Below are positions 35,924 through 46,199 of a DNA stretch of 64,000 nucleotides, one piece after another. This DNA comes from Hygrocybe punicea. Its lineage: Eukaryota > Basidiomycota > Agaricomycetes > Agaricales > Hygrophoraceae. The notes below the pieces were generated by a model. The model did not search any database and was not told the origin of the DNA. It was given only the letters and a program-made list of their open reading frames with translations. Within the stretch, counting starts at the first letter, position 1; each line of letters opens with the position of its first letter. The translations under genes were made by a program, and so were the position numbers. Where the stretch lies: positions 62,001 through 126,000 of the forward strand of contig OY744470.1 of the NCBI GenBank assembly GCA_963556145.1, in the 5' to 3' direction.

Positions 35924-38113
35924 TATGGCAACACGGACTGGCCAGCTTGTTTTGGAAGGCAGATGCCGTGATTTATAATTATGCCGATGCGGCAAAGGTG
36001 CAAGGACCCCAGAGACAATACTAATGGTACACTAAGTCAAATATTCCTTCAATCCTCTCTCAAACCATACAATTAATTGGTCAAAAAATCATAAAAAATC
36101 ATAGCTACAGCATCCCAAATGCTGAAATTATAATAGAGTACAATAGCATTATTGTGATTTGCAAAACTAATGACATTTACAAAACAAATATTTCCAAAAG
36201 AGTAATAAGAGTCAGCATTTCTAGTATATCTCAGGAACTACTGGGTGGATTAGGGTGGTTGTATAGGCAAACTTTATCTATTCTGTAAGGGCTACCCAAT
36301 CATGTTGTCATATCCCAAAAAAATAAAACACATACAGAGTTACATGCAAAATAGTGATTTAGACTGTATTATGCATAACTTAGTGAATACTGCTCAGATT
36401 GACATGATTGTATAGAGTAAAATGTTCCATTCTTCAAGGCAAATAAGCAGTTATACTTGAACTTGTGATATCCTAGTTTATTGACAGAGAAATGTGTGAA
36501 ATATAACATTTATGCAAATATATGAATTCTATACAGCTCCCCCAGGAGATGCTTAGTCATCCAACACTCTTTTCCTAATATAGTAATTGTTAAGTGGGTT
36601 GTAAAATCATTACTATCTTCTGGAATATAGCCTGTAAAATTTAAGAAAAATTCTAATTCAAATCATCACAACTCTAAGCTTCTGTTAAAAAATAATCATT
36701 CATTTTGATCTAGTATTAGTTTAGAAACACATCCAAGCTTTTGCATTAGAGATAACAAATACTTGACAAAATGTAACAAGCATTTTTGTTAAAGCACTTA
36801 CATGTCAAGAGACTCAAATTTAATTTAATTGTATTTTTACTTGCAATCATCCAAGAGAAAAAAGTAATATATTGATATTGTGGCACTTATCTGTGACTAT
36901 ATAAGGAAAGGGAGGCTGCTGACTAATCAGCTCCAGGGGGAATCATATCTAATTGATTCTGCTCGAGTTGCACGTGTCGATTAGCCAGCTGGGACATGAA
37001 CTTGTTTGGAAGGATTCAACTTTGTGGCTAATTGACTCTGCTTAAGTGAAGCACGAGGGATAGCAAAAAATTGGAGCTTGTTCTTCCAGCTTGAAGCCAG
37101 GAGAGAAACAAGTCCATAAGGTAGATATTTTGGAGTACATTTGTGCCGTACAATCGGTGCGTCAACCAAAATACAAGAGTGCACTAGAGGGTGGCGGGTG
37201 AAAAAGAGAATAAAAAATAACCCTGTACTCCTGGTGAGCCAAAGTGGTAAGTACGTCTCACAGAAAAAGAGGGATACACTACCTGGGTGAACCAATGCGG
37301 TGAGAGAAAGGAGGGTGAGACAAACTCCTGTTTCTCTGCGCAAGTCTGGGTTCACCCAAAGGGTAGGGTTACGCTTTGTCAGAAAGGAGGTACACCTGTG
37401 TGAGGGAATTACGCCATAGAACGGGATACGGCGAAATCACGTGTAGCAGAAAAGCTCTCGTCTATTAGACTTGAGTAAAATTATTTTTTAAACTCGAAGA
37501 ATCAACTGCAAATATATGAATTATAACATTTATGCAAATATATGATTCCTTCTTTGTGATTTGAAATTCTCAAAAGTTCCAGTATATCTGCTTATTTGCC
37601 TTGAAGAATGGAACATTTTACTCTATACAATCATGTCAATCTGAGCAGTATTCACTAAGTTATGCATAATACAGTCTAAATCACTATTTTGCATGTAACT
37701 CTGTATGTGTTTTATTTTTTTGGGATATGACAACATGATTGGGTAGCCCTTACAGAATAGATAAAGTTTGCCTATACAACCACCCTAATCCACCCAGTAG
37801 TTCCTGAGATATACTAGAAATGCTGACTCTTATTACTCTTTTGGAAATATTTGTTTTGTAAATGTCATTAGTTTTGCAAATCACAATAATGCTATTGTAC
37901 TCTATTATAATTTCAGCATTTGGGATGCTGTAGCTATGATTTTTTATGATTTTTTGACCAATTAATTGTATGGTTTGAGAGAGGATTGAAGGAATATTTG
38001 ACTTAATGTACCATTAGTATTGTCTCTGGGGTCCTTGCACCTTTGCCACATCGGCATAATTATAAATCACGGCATCTGCCGTGAAAAACAAGCTGGCCAG
38101 TCCGTGTTGCCAT
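35924..38113. mobile_element. 2.19-kb inverted-repeat element with 8-bp TSD, in TPS exon
   Basis: Inverted arms of about 540 bp (35924 to ~36465 and ~37573 to 38113), tips TATGGCAACACGG / CCGTGTTGCCAT. Flanked by AGGGTTAT on both sides (35916-35923 and 38114-38121), which is TPS coding sequence. The 1.1-kb middle has no supported gene. An 8-bp duplication fits hAT-like elements; it is non-autonomous here. Confidence 0.87.
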
Positions 38114-38254
38114 AGGGTTATGCGGGGAGGAAGACTGTCATAGGGAGGGATAAGCTGGACGAGATCCAGGCAGGTGTTCCTTTTTTTTGGCTTCTCAAAC
38201 TCATTTCATCCTTACTTACCGTCACCCAGGGTGTGCGATACAAGATCCAAGCTT

Positions 38255-39303
38255 TAGGGCACAGCACGGGTACGGGTTTACCCGCGGTTATTCCAAAACG
38301 GGTAATTCGGGTACGGGTACGGTGTTTCGGTTCGCACACCTTGTCAAAACCGTACCCGTTATCCGCGGGTGACGGGTTTTCACGGGTCTGTCAACCCAAG
38401 CCCCAGGTAGGTTTTTTCTTTGTTATTTACTTTATTTTCACATTAATTTCTTTACTTTTGCTAAGTTCGCGTGATATTTGCTACCACAACCGTGACAAGC
38501 GCAAACACAACAACAACGACAACAAGAAAACCCACGAACGACAACGACAACGACAAACACGACAACCCCGCATGCCAAAAACGAACCACCAAAGTCGCGA
38601 CGGCGACGACAACGATAGAAAGGAAAGCCGGGAGGGTGGTGCGCCCACCTACCGGCCCAGGTACGTCCCCCCAATCCAGTCCCAACGACATCGGCTAACG
38701 AGGGGAATGGACGAGGCGAGGACGAAGACGGACACAGCAACAACGGTCCCACCTCGCGAACACGCTCCGGCCGCGTCAATTGACGTGCGGACGCCCATGG
38801 AAAGTGCCCGGCCCCATCCAACCTCGCGAAAACAGACGGGACGCGTCAATTGACGCGTCCCCGTTGTTCGCGAGGTAGTTAGCATGCGTGGACGCCCATG
38901 GAAAGTCCCCAGCCCCATCCAACCTCACGAAAACGGTCCCACCTCGCGAAAACGCCCTGGCCGCGTCAATAGACGTGCAGACGCCCATGGAAAGTGCCCG
39001 GCCCCATCCAACCTCGCGAAAACAGACGGAGCACGTCAATTGACGTGCTCCCGTTGTTCGCGAGGTAGTTAACATGCGGGGACGCCCATGGAAAGTCCCT
39101 GGCCCCAACCCAACCTCGCGAAAACAGACGGAGCGCATCAATTGACGCGTCCCCGTTGTTCGCGAGGTAGTTAGGATGGAACACGGCGGGTACCCGCAGA
39201 TAACGGGTACGGGTTGTACCCGTCATCGGAGCGGGTACGGTTTCCGCGGGTACGGGTGCGGTGTTGGGAATTCTGACCCGCGGTATACCCGTGCCATGCC
39301 TTA
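38255..39303. mobile_element. 1.05-kb hAT-like element with CCAAGCTT target duplication
   Basis: Tips TAGGGCACAGCACGGGTA and its imperfect inverse (..TACCCGTGCCATGCCTTA). The 8-bp TSD CCAAGCTT lies at 38247-38254 and 39304-39311. ACGGGT/ACCCGT motifs are dense at both ends. It holds the palindromic minisatellite at 38760-39175. No transposase is present. It interrupts the TPS exon within GVRYKIQAFEAFL. Confidence 0.9.
38760..39175. repeat. Palindromic minisatellite
   Basis: Units contain ACCTCGCGAAAACAGACGG, a self-complementary core around GTCAATTGAC, then CGTTGTTCGCGAGGT and GACGCCCATGGAAAGT. Cores at 38838-38861 and 39028-39051 are each perfect 24-bp palindromes but with different arm sequences. 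The outer arms ACCTCGCGAA/TTCGCGAGGT extend the hairpin to 56 bp (38821-38876). Confidence 0.85.
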
Positions 39304-39639
39304 CCAAGCTTTCGAGGCATTCCTAGACAAGTACCCGAGTTCCAACAAATAGGGATGACCACGGGTCTTGAACGGGACGGCTCGGCTGACACCGCACCCA
39401 TACCCGTGAACACCTTACCCGGGGCGGTTTTGACCCGCACCGCACCCGAACATCCACGGGTCACGACGGTACACCTCACCTGTGGTGTACCGTCGCATCC
39501 CGCCATCCACCACAGCCCCCATTCCGCTCTGCAACCTCGCAGATGCAGCGCCGGCATCAATTGATGCGACGTGCTTGTCCGCGAGGTGATCAACATGGGG
39601 AACGAGGGGGGCATGTGCCGTCAGACGCGTTGTAGCGCG

Positions 39640-39890
39640 TCTGCAAGGTGGACAAGAGGGGGACAAGAGGGGGACGCGTCGCCGTCGTCGCTGTTGCGTG
39701 TCCGCGAGGTGGACAAAGGCCTGGGCCGGGGGACGTGTTGTTGTTGTTGTTGCGTGTCCACGAGGTGGACGAGAGGGGGTGCATCGTTGTTGTTGCTTGT
39801 CCGCAAGGTGGACGAGAGGGGCACGCGTTGTTGTTGTTGCGTGTCCGCGAGGTGGACGAGAGGGCGATGCGTCGTTGTCGTTGCGTGCTG
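39640..39890. repeat. Minisatellite of ~60-bp units (GTTGTTGTTGC + GTCCGCGAGGTGGAC)
   Basis: At least five units carry GTCCGCGAGGTGGACGAGAGGG preceded by GTTGTT-type runs. GTCC..GGAC within each unit is weakly palindromic and resembles GCGAGGT in the neighbouring element's satellite. The long open frames on both strands here are produced by the repeat. Confidence 0.8.
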
Positions 39891-39975
39891 TTGCCCCATG
39901 CTGTTGTTGTTGTTGTCATAGCGTAGTTAGCTACAGTTCATTACTTGATCAGAAATTGAGACTTACCTAGGCCGG

Positions 39976-40133
39976 TGGAGTGGTACCGAGGTACCACTCC
40001 GGGGGCTCACGCAGGACTCGAGGGAAAGGTCGACTGGATAGGAAGGATGGACTGACTACTACATCTGGAAGGCTACTGACTAGGTCAAACCGTGGGAACC
40101 TGATCACGTGACTGACCAGGCACAACTACTACA
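39976..40133 (+). repeat. Left LTR of the TRIM-like element
   Basis: 158 bp, begins with the perfect inverted repeat GGAGTGGTACC-GA-GGTACCACTCC. Identical copy at 41814-41971. Confidence 0.9.
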
Positions 40134-41813
40134 AGTGCCCCTCCTCCTCATGGTGACGTCCTCGTCACCATACCGCTACTAAAAGAAAACAAAAAGCAAA
40201 ACAAAACTGACCAAGAAAAAAACTCTCCAGTCACGACTCCCAGTCCCTCACGATGCCCCGGGCCTTACACGTGAGGCGGGACCGTATCGTCCTCCAAGAT
40301 CGTTGGGGGTGGTAGATGACCAAACTGTAACTCTGCTCTGCTCCTCCATCCTCGAATGCCTCTGGGACTCACATCGCAGGGTAGGATAAAAACGTTCAAA
40401 ACCATAAGTTCTTGTAGCCCAGGGTGTGAGTTCTTGTGATCCGAAAATAGACTGGGTGGTTCGTGCGAAAGTAAATAGGTACGGTGCTGTCGAGCAGTGA
40501 TGGTTCGTAGATAGGTCGAATATCCAATAAATGTCGAGGGTGGGGAAAGGGGATAGGACGGGACAAGGTACGGTGTAAACGGGGGAAAGGGAAAGCATAC
40601 GGGTGCATTGGGCCATGCGGTGGCATCGGGGATTCTCGATATGAGGGGACTAGCGCTGGGGTGCTAAGTGGTCGCGGCGGTGACTCGTTTGGGTCCCTAC
40701 GGGTCGGGGAAGTCGCCAGGGTCGAGAACGAGGTTGCGGGGAGCTGAACGAGGGCTCGAGGAGCCGGGTATGGTGCAAGAATCCGGCCGAGAGATGGTGA
40801 CGTGGCGGAACGCGGTGGGGGTCTGGGAACGGTGGGCACGGTGGTATTGGATCGAGGTGGGGTGCTCCGGGATGGTGAACGAGTGGGCCGCGAGCTTCGT
40901 GAGTCGATCCGGGGCTGGGTATGTTGGCAGAATGGGGCCGCGCGATGGTGACGTGGCGCCTGGCCCAGGTGTCTGGAAACGACGGCGGGGGCTCGTTTGG
41001 CGCAATGGAGGGGGATGGGGGGTCCTGGCCGGTGGAACGAGGGCACGGGAGGTCGAATGGGTCCGTGTGAGGCTGGGGTACACGAAAGAACGGGGGGGCG
41101 CGACGGATCCGTGGTGTGACCAAAAACGGCGGTGGGGGCTCGTTCGGGGCGTTAGCGAGACGCAGGGTGCTCTGGGGGGTGGGCCGCGAGATTGGTGAGC
41201 TGGTCTGGGGCCGGTTGTGCTGGCAGAACGGGGCCGCGCGATGGTGACGTGGCGCGTGGCTCGGGTGTCCGAAAACGACGGTGGGGGTTCGTTTGGCACA
41301 ATGGAGGGGAACGGGGGGTCCTGGCCGGTGGGACGAGTGTGCGGGGAGTCGAATGGGTCCGTGTAGGGGTGGGGGTGACGAGAAACGGGGGGTCTAACAA
41401 TGGTGACGTGGCAGATCCATGGGGCGACCAAAAGGTGCGGGGCGGTTCGTTTGAGACGACGAGGCGCGACGGGGGGTTCTGGCAGATGAGCCAAGGGTGC
41501 GGGGAGTCGAACGCGTGCATTTTGGGTCCGGGGTGCATGAAAAAAACGGGGTCCGCGCGGCGGCGATGCGATTTTCGTTGGGTTGTCCAAAACTCGCAGT
41601 AGCGGGCCATGTGGGATCCTGATGGGGAACGCGGGGCTCCGGAACGTCGAACGAAGTTGCGGGGGGTCGTGTGGACATAGCTGGGTCTAGGGAAAGTGAA
41701 AATTTGGGGGGTGGTGAGGCCGGAAAAAGTTGTCTCGCGAGAAAAAATGTAAGAAGTGGGAAAACCATGAGAAAAAGAGAAGCGTGGGTCGAAGAACACT
41801 CTCATCACCACGT

Positions 41814-41971
41814 TGGAGTGGTACCGAGGTACCACTCCGGGGGCTCACGCAGGACTCGAGGGAAAGGTCGACTGGATAGGAAGGATGGACTGACTACTAC
41901 ATCTGGAAGGCTACTGACTAGGTCAAACCGTGGGAACCTGATCACGTGACTGACCAGGCACAACTACTACA
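41814..41971 (+). repeat. Right LTR of the TRIM-like element
   Basis: Identical to 39976-40133; followed by CCGG target duplication. Confidence 0.9.
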
Positions 41972-43525
41972 CCGGGAAGTGGGAGCACCACCCCCCGGCC
42001 GCTTCCCTGCTCCTTCCTTTGACTGTTCCAGTCAGTCATCTGATCGCCGCGCGCTTGCTCGCCCTTGGTCGTAGCCGTCGAGGTGGTTGTGGTGGTTGTG
42101 TGATGAACCCGTGACACACCGCCAAACCGCGGGTACGGGTCATGGTATGGTCACGGGTGACGAAACCAAACACCCTACCCGTACCCGCGCAACCCGTTTT
42201 GGTAATACCGCGGGTTGACCCAAACCCGTGGTCATCCCTACCAACAAACGGTACGCCTCCCACTTCGTCCCGCTAACACTGGCGATTGGGCCCTCACACC
42301 CGCTTCTCTGTGCGTGATAGTCCATGCTCATCCAGGTGGCGCTGCAGACCACAGAGTCGAACGAGCTCGCAGGTGGTGTAGCGGACCTCGTGTCGCATAT
42401 CAACTCACGCTTCTCGACGCTGACGTACCAGCCCATCGTGTTCCTGCACACGCAGGATCTCACGTTTAACCAGTATTTGGCACTGTTGACTGTCATGGAT
42501 GCGTTTTTGGTGATGAGCTTGCAGGAAGGGATGGCGTTGAGGTGGGTTTGATTTCCTTCTCCTTTACGCTGATGTGTGTACGAATTAAGAACACATGAGT
42601 TTGTGGAGTGCCAAGAGGAGACGCACAGGCCTCTTATCTTGAGCGAAGTAAGTTCCAGGCCAAGGGGTGCCGTGTTGCCGCTCATGTTGATGTCTTTCTT
42701 TAGTGGTTTCAGGTCGTGTATTGCGATCAATCCGTGGGACAGTCTTGGGACAGCCAATGCAATTCACCATGTGTGTCCGCTACCTATGCACTATTCTTCA
42801 ACGGTTCATCTTAATCATTTCACAGGCTCTCTGACATTGGCAGGTGTTACTCATCTCACTAGATCAATGAACTGACAATTTTCTGTCATTCGTATAGCAA
42901 CTGCATAGTCATGTCATCACTCATACGGTGCGAGCATTTGTCACGACGTTCATCTCGCGTTTCCTGCCTGTCAATGCTGAGCATGCACGCACAGACCTCA
43001 TGTCATCCATTGCACCCCTTGACATGGTGCGACTCCTCCCACGGTACAAGCATTCTCACAGGAGACTTCTGTTGATCGACTTCGAGGGCACACTATGGCA
43101 GTGGGACATCTCCCATGTGGGACTGTTGCACGACCCCTTTGCACCGCCGCAGGAACCACTGGATTTGCTGAACAAGCTTGTGGAGGATAGATGAAATGAG
43201 GTATGGTTGCTGAGCGGGCTAGCAGTAATTGGCAAGATGGACGTGGTTGCTGGCAAGTTGCTGAATGTGGGGATCGTGTAAGTGTTGTTTCTGTGATTGG
43301 CGATTCTTTCGTTCATTGTTACATGCCTGTGGAGGCAAGTCCCGCATGAGTTGAGGAACAGGTATTTGATGGCTTCTGGCAAGATCTCTGCAAAGCGCAT
43401 GAGATGCTTGTGGAGCATTTCAAAGGTGTTAAGGTAAAAATACGTGATCTCAAGGTAGAGAAGTGAAAATTAGGTGAAGCTGATGATGGCTGGGATGACA
43501 GGTACTATTGTTGTCCACTTGGAGG

Positions 43526-43754
43526 TAGTGTTGCCACGGTCCAGTCTTTTTTGGGACCGTTGCAAGACTGTTGCTGGACCATTGGCAAAATAAAATAGAT
43601 AAAATTCTGGAAATATTCAACCAACTCCACTACTATGTTGACTATATATGAGAATATTTCTGAGATTTCTGATAATTTATTTGAATTTTAATTTGCAACG
43701 GTCCAGCCATGGTCTTGCAACAGTCCCAAAAAAGACTGGACCATGGCAACACTA
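43526..43754. mobile_element. 229-bp hAT-type MITE
   Basis: Tips TAGTGTTGCCACGGTCCAG and the inverse CTGGACCATGGCAACACTA; near-perfect inverted arms of about 45 bp. The 8-bp TSD CTTGGAGG lies at 43518-43525 and 43755-43762. The centre is AT-rich. Confidence 0.93.
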
Positions 43755-43834
43755 CTTGGAGGGGTGTTTGTTACACTCAAATAGAAGTGTGTTATAATCA
43801 ATGTAATAAATGATAAATATCATAAAATGTCCTA

Positions 43835-44981
43835 TCAACGTGAATGAATTCTGTTTAACCTACGGGACCTCAACAATTCACCAAACTGCATGGTTGACTT
43901 GTCACAAAAGCAAGTTAGTACAACATGTCTACCTGCAAGGATGGGAGAGCTGGCATGTGCTATGACCCGCATCAGACCTCCAAGAACCTGACCAGGCAAG
44001 ATGGGAATAGAAACATTGAGTTGTGGGCAACGCAACTGGGCACCTTCCCAATCTCCAAGAGGAACTATCCATGCAAGGATCTTTGGGTCGTCATTGAAGT
44101 CGAGGTGGAAGACGTCACTTGATCCTTCCTTCACTGCAACTGAGAAGAAGGCTCCACCGAAATCCAAACTTGGCCGAGCATCAAGTTGCTTTTTCATCTT
44201 CTTTCGCACATAATCCCATGCTCTAATAAATACGTCAAATAATGAATCTCTCAAGTAGAAAATGACAACACACCGTTGCTGCCTGTACCAGCAAACTGGA
44301 GCATACCTTTTCAAAAGTTTACTTATAACAGGGACCAGTTTCCTTTTGACAGCACCAAGAAAATCATCTATGGCGGCTTGAATATGTGGATTAGAATTTC
44401 TGGACTCCGAAGTAAAAATGGGTGTTTTTTGGAACATTGACCATGTCCCAAAATGCCATGCTGGTGTCGAAGACCTAGCGGCATCATTTTTGAGGGTGTG
44501 AGGGACACCAGTGCGAACCATTTGATCAAATTTCCTCAGCAAGTACTTCATTGTTGTCCGTCCAATAACGTGGTCAGCCTGCAAAGCAACGAATGGGGGA
44601 TGGTTGGTCCCATCAACATTGTTGGGAATAGGGGCATGAAAGATTAATGTCCCCGGAGTAGGGATGCTCTCAATGTGAGAGGAAGAGATGATCTTGTATC
44701 GCTCATGAAGGGTTTGTCGAACAAGACTCTGGTCCATTATGCAGTGCAGGAAATCTCCTGGGTATGGAACATTCACCACAACTGAATGGTGAGAGTTAGT
44801 AGACACAGACAAACCAAGAGGTTCAAAACCAACGAGTATTTGCTTGTAGGCGCAGATGCTTCTTTTCATCCTGTCCTTTCTCCTCCCAGCTAGTTCTCCA
44901 CTTCTTCTTCTTTTCAGCAGATTGCCCTCGTGGACCCCTTTTCTTACGACCGTGTCCTCTTCTGCGCTGTGTACGGCTCAT
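43835..44981 (-). CDS. TET/JBP-like 2-oxoglutarate Fe(II) dioxygenase
   Basis: An open 344-codon frame (44869-43835). The C-terminal double-stranded beta-helix has FHLDFNDDP (Fe ligands H255, D257), PLGDWEGAQLRCPQLNVSIP, then RVIAHASSP (distal ligand H305) and AGRH (R314 for 2-oxoglutarate). This order and the DWEGxxLxxPQL motif match the fungal TET/JBP-like oxygenases expanded in Agaricomycetes, some of which oxidise 5-methylcytosine. A basic start (MSRTQRRRGHGRKKRGPRGQ) lies just upstream at 44981 but in another frame, so the true N-terminus needs an intron or carries a frameshift. It lies between two transposons in a region rich in C-to-T-type stops. Activity not shown. Confidence 0.7.
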
Positions 44982-45300
44982 TTCTGTTGTGTATGTAGTA
45001 AGTTGTACGTTGCTGATTTACTGATTTAGGGGTCGACGCGTGGCCACGTCCTTGTTGAAGGTGACAAATTATTTACATCTATTTGTCTTTGACAGACCGA
45101 CTGAATTAAAGTTTCAAAAGTTTCTCCTATAGTACACTCCATTGGAAACGGGTTTTGGGCAAGCAGGAAGTCCGGCCCTCTAACGCAGCTCGCTTTAGCT
45201 TGCGCCTGGGTGGAGCCTGCTTACCCTACCCGAAATCCTTTCCAGTGGTGTTGATTTCTTTTGGAGATGGCTTAGTTCTCAACCCTCATTGACGCCATTA

Positions 45301-46113
45301 CAGCGCGTGTCATAATGATGCGGAATCCATTTGAAAAAAATCCGCAGTGGCACCAAGGTTGTCGCTATTTGTCCTGGACCCCAAATTAGCACCAAAGTAA
45401 AATGTGAGAATGAAAACAGTGCTTTCTCCTGACAGACTGCATATATCCTTAAGGTGTAAGAGAGTAATCTGTTTAAGTTACTTATGTCTAGATTCCTGTC
45501 ACAAAAATCTATTTTATTTTAGTGTATGTATGCTTGTGTATGAATATCACTGTGTTTTGTAAAGAATAATTGTTCTGTCAGAGGAACACTTTGTATGAAC
45601 CCAACATATAGACAAAATATGTTCTATTTGTGTCTCCAAAGGGTCCTATCAGGCTGCCATGTCAAGGGGTAGGTGTTTAGGGCCTCCCTTCATGTCTAAT
45701 GGAAGCTTTGGGTTGGTGGCTGAGGCATCCATATCTGGAATTATCTTATTGCCACAAAAATTGTATAGGACCCTTTGGAGACACAAATAGAACATATTTT
45801 GTCTATATGTTGAGTTCATACAAAGTGTTCCTCTAACAGAACAATTATTCTTTACAAAACACAGTGATATTCATACACAAGCATACATACACTAAAATAA
45901 AATAGATTTTTGTGACAGGAATCTAGACATAAGTAACTTAAACAGATTACTCTCTTACACCTTAAGGATATATGCAGTCTGTCAGGAGAAAGCACTGTTT
46001 TCATTCTCACATTTTACTTTGGTGCTAATTTGGGGTCCAGGACAAACAGCGACAACCTTGGTGCCACCGCGGATTTTTTTCAAATGGATTCCGCATCATT
46101 ATGAAACGCGCTG
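45301..46113. mobile_element. 813-bp foldback element with TA target duplication
   Basis: Inverted arms 45301-45649 and 45765-46113 (349 bp each), differing at only a few positions, around a 115-bp spacer. Tips CAGCGCG..CGCGCTG with TA on both sides (45299-45300, 46114-46115), as in mariner/pogo elements. Nearly the whole element folds into one hairpin. No coding sequence. Confidence 0.87.
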
Positions 46114-46199
46114 TAATGTTCGTGTCAATCGTGTATTTTACAGTGGATCGGCTTCAAAGGGTACGTTGCTCTTTCCCTCAAAGCAGCGTCCTCTGACCT

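Larger units (their letters stand above)
39976..41971. mobile_element. Short non-autonomous LTR retrotransposon (TRIM-like), identical LTRs
   Basis: 158-bp direct repeats at 39976-40133 and 41814-41971 are identical as read base by base. They start TGGAGTGGTACC and end CTACTACA, within a 1,996-bp element. CCGG flanks both sides (39972-39975, 41972-41975), a 4-bp target duplication. The interior has no gag or pol. It holds imperfect repeats, such as GATGGTGACGTGGC at about 40795, 40945, 41240 and 41400, which create spurious Pro/Arg/Thr-rich open frames. Confidence 0.87.
39350..42240. mobile_element. hAT-like element, 2.89 kb including a nested retrotransposon
   Basis: Tips TAGGGATGACCACGGGT and ACCCGTGGTCATCCCTA are perfect inverses. 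The 8-bp TSD CCAACAAA lies at 39342-39349 and 42241-42248. Without the nested 1,996-bp retrotransposon and its 4-bp duplication it is 891 bp and non-autonomous. It sits 46 bp from the previous hAT-like element, in the next part of the same TPS exon. Confidence 0.92.
35697..43440 (+). pseudogene. Trehalose-phosphate synthase family gene, 5' truncated, hit by three transposons
   Basis: Glycosyltransferase-20 pieces lie on the plus strand between transposons. 35740-35923 gives VGVFLIGIDVGALRKKR and VAEWVPVLKQGY. 38122-38174 gives AGRKTVIGRDKLDEIQ. 38230-38254 plus 39304-39349 give GVRYKIQAFEAFLDKYPSSN. 42325-42548 gives LIQVALQTTESNELAGG, TYQPIVFLHTQD and SLQEGMALR. Then come RTHEFVECQEETHRPLILSE, SGFRSCIAINPWDSLGTANA, and a HAD phosphatase-like start LLLIDFEGTLWQWD (about 43075). 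DFEGT instead of DYDGT suggests a regulatory Tps3/Tsl1-like or divergent subunit. TGA at 43192-43194 lies within the conserved ..EDRxNEVWLLSGL.. stretch. The N-terminal catalytic part is absent. It makes or regulates trehalose in intact form. Confidence 0.85.

Noticed and set aside
37000..37355. 124-codon minus frame in the middle of the 35924 element
   Set aside because: No domain, low coding character, lies in a non-autonomous element.
38438..39970. Many open frames on both strands (Arg/Thr/Asn- or Val/Cys-rich)
   Set aside because: They follow minisatellite repeats in the hAT-like elements and have no conserved content.
40697..41590. 297-codon open frame on the minus strand and the partner frames on both strands
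   Set aside because: Pro/Arg/Thr-rich, made by GC-rich imperfect repeats inside the TRIM-like element; open in several frames at once, no domain.
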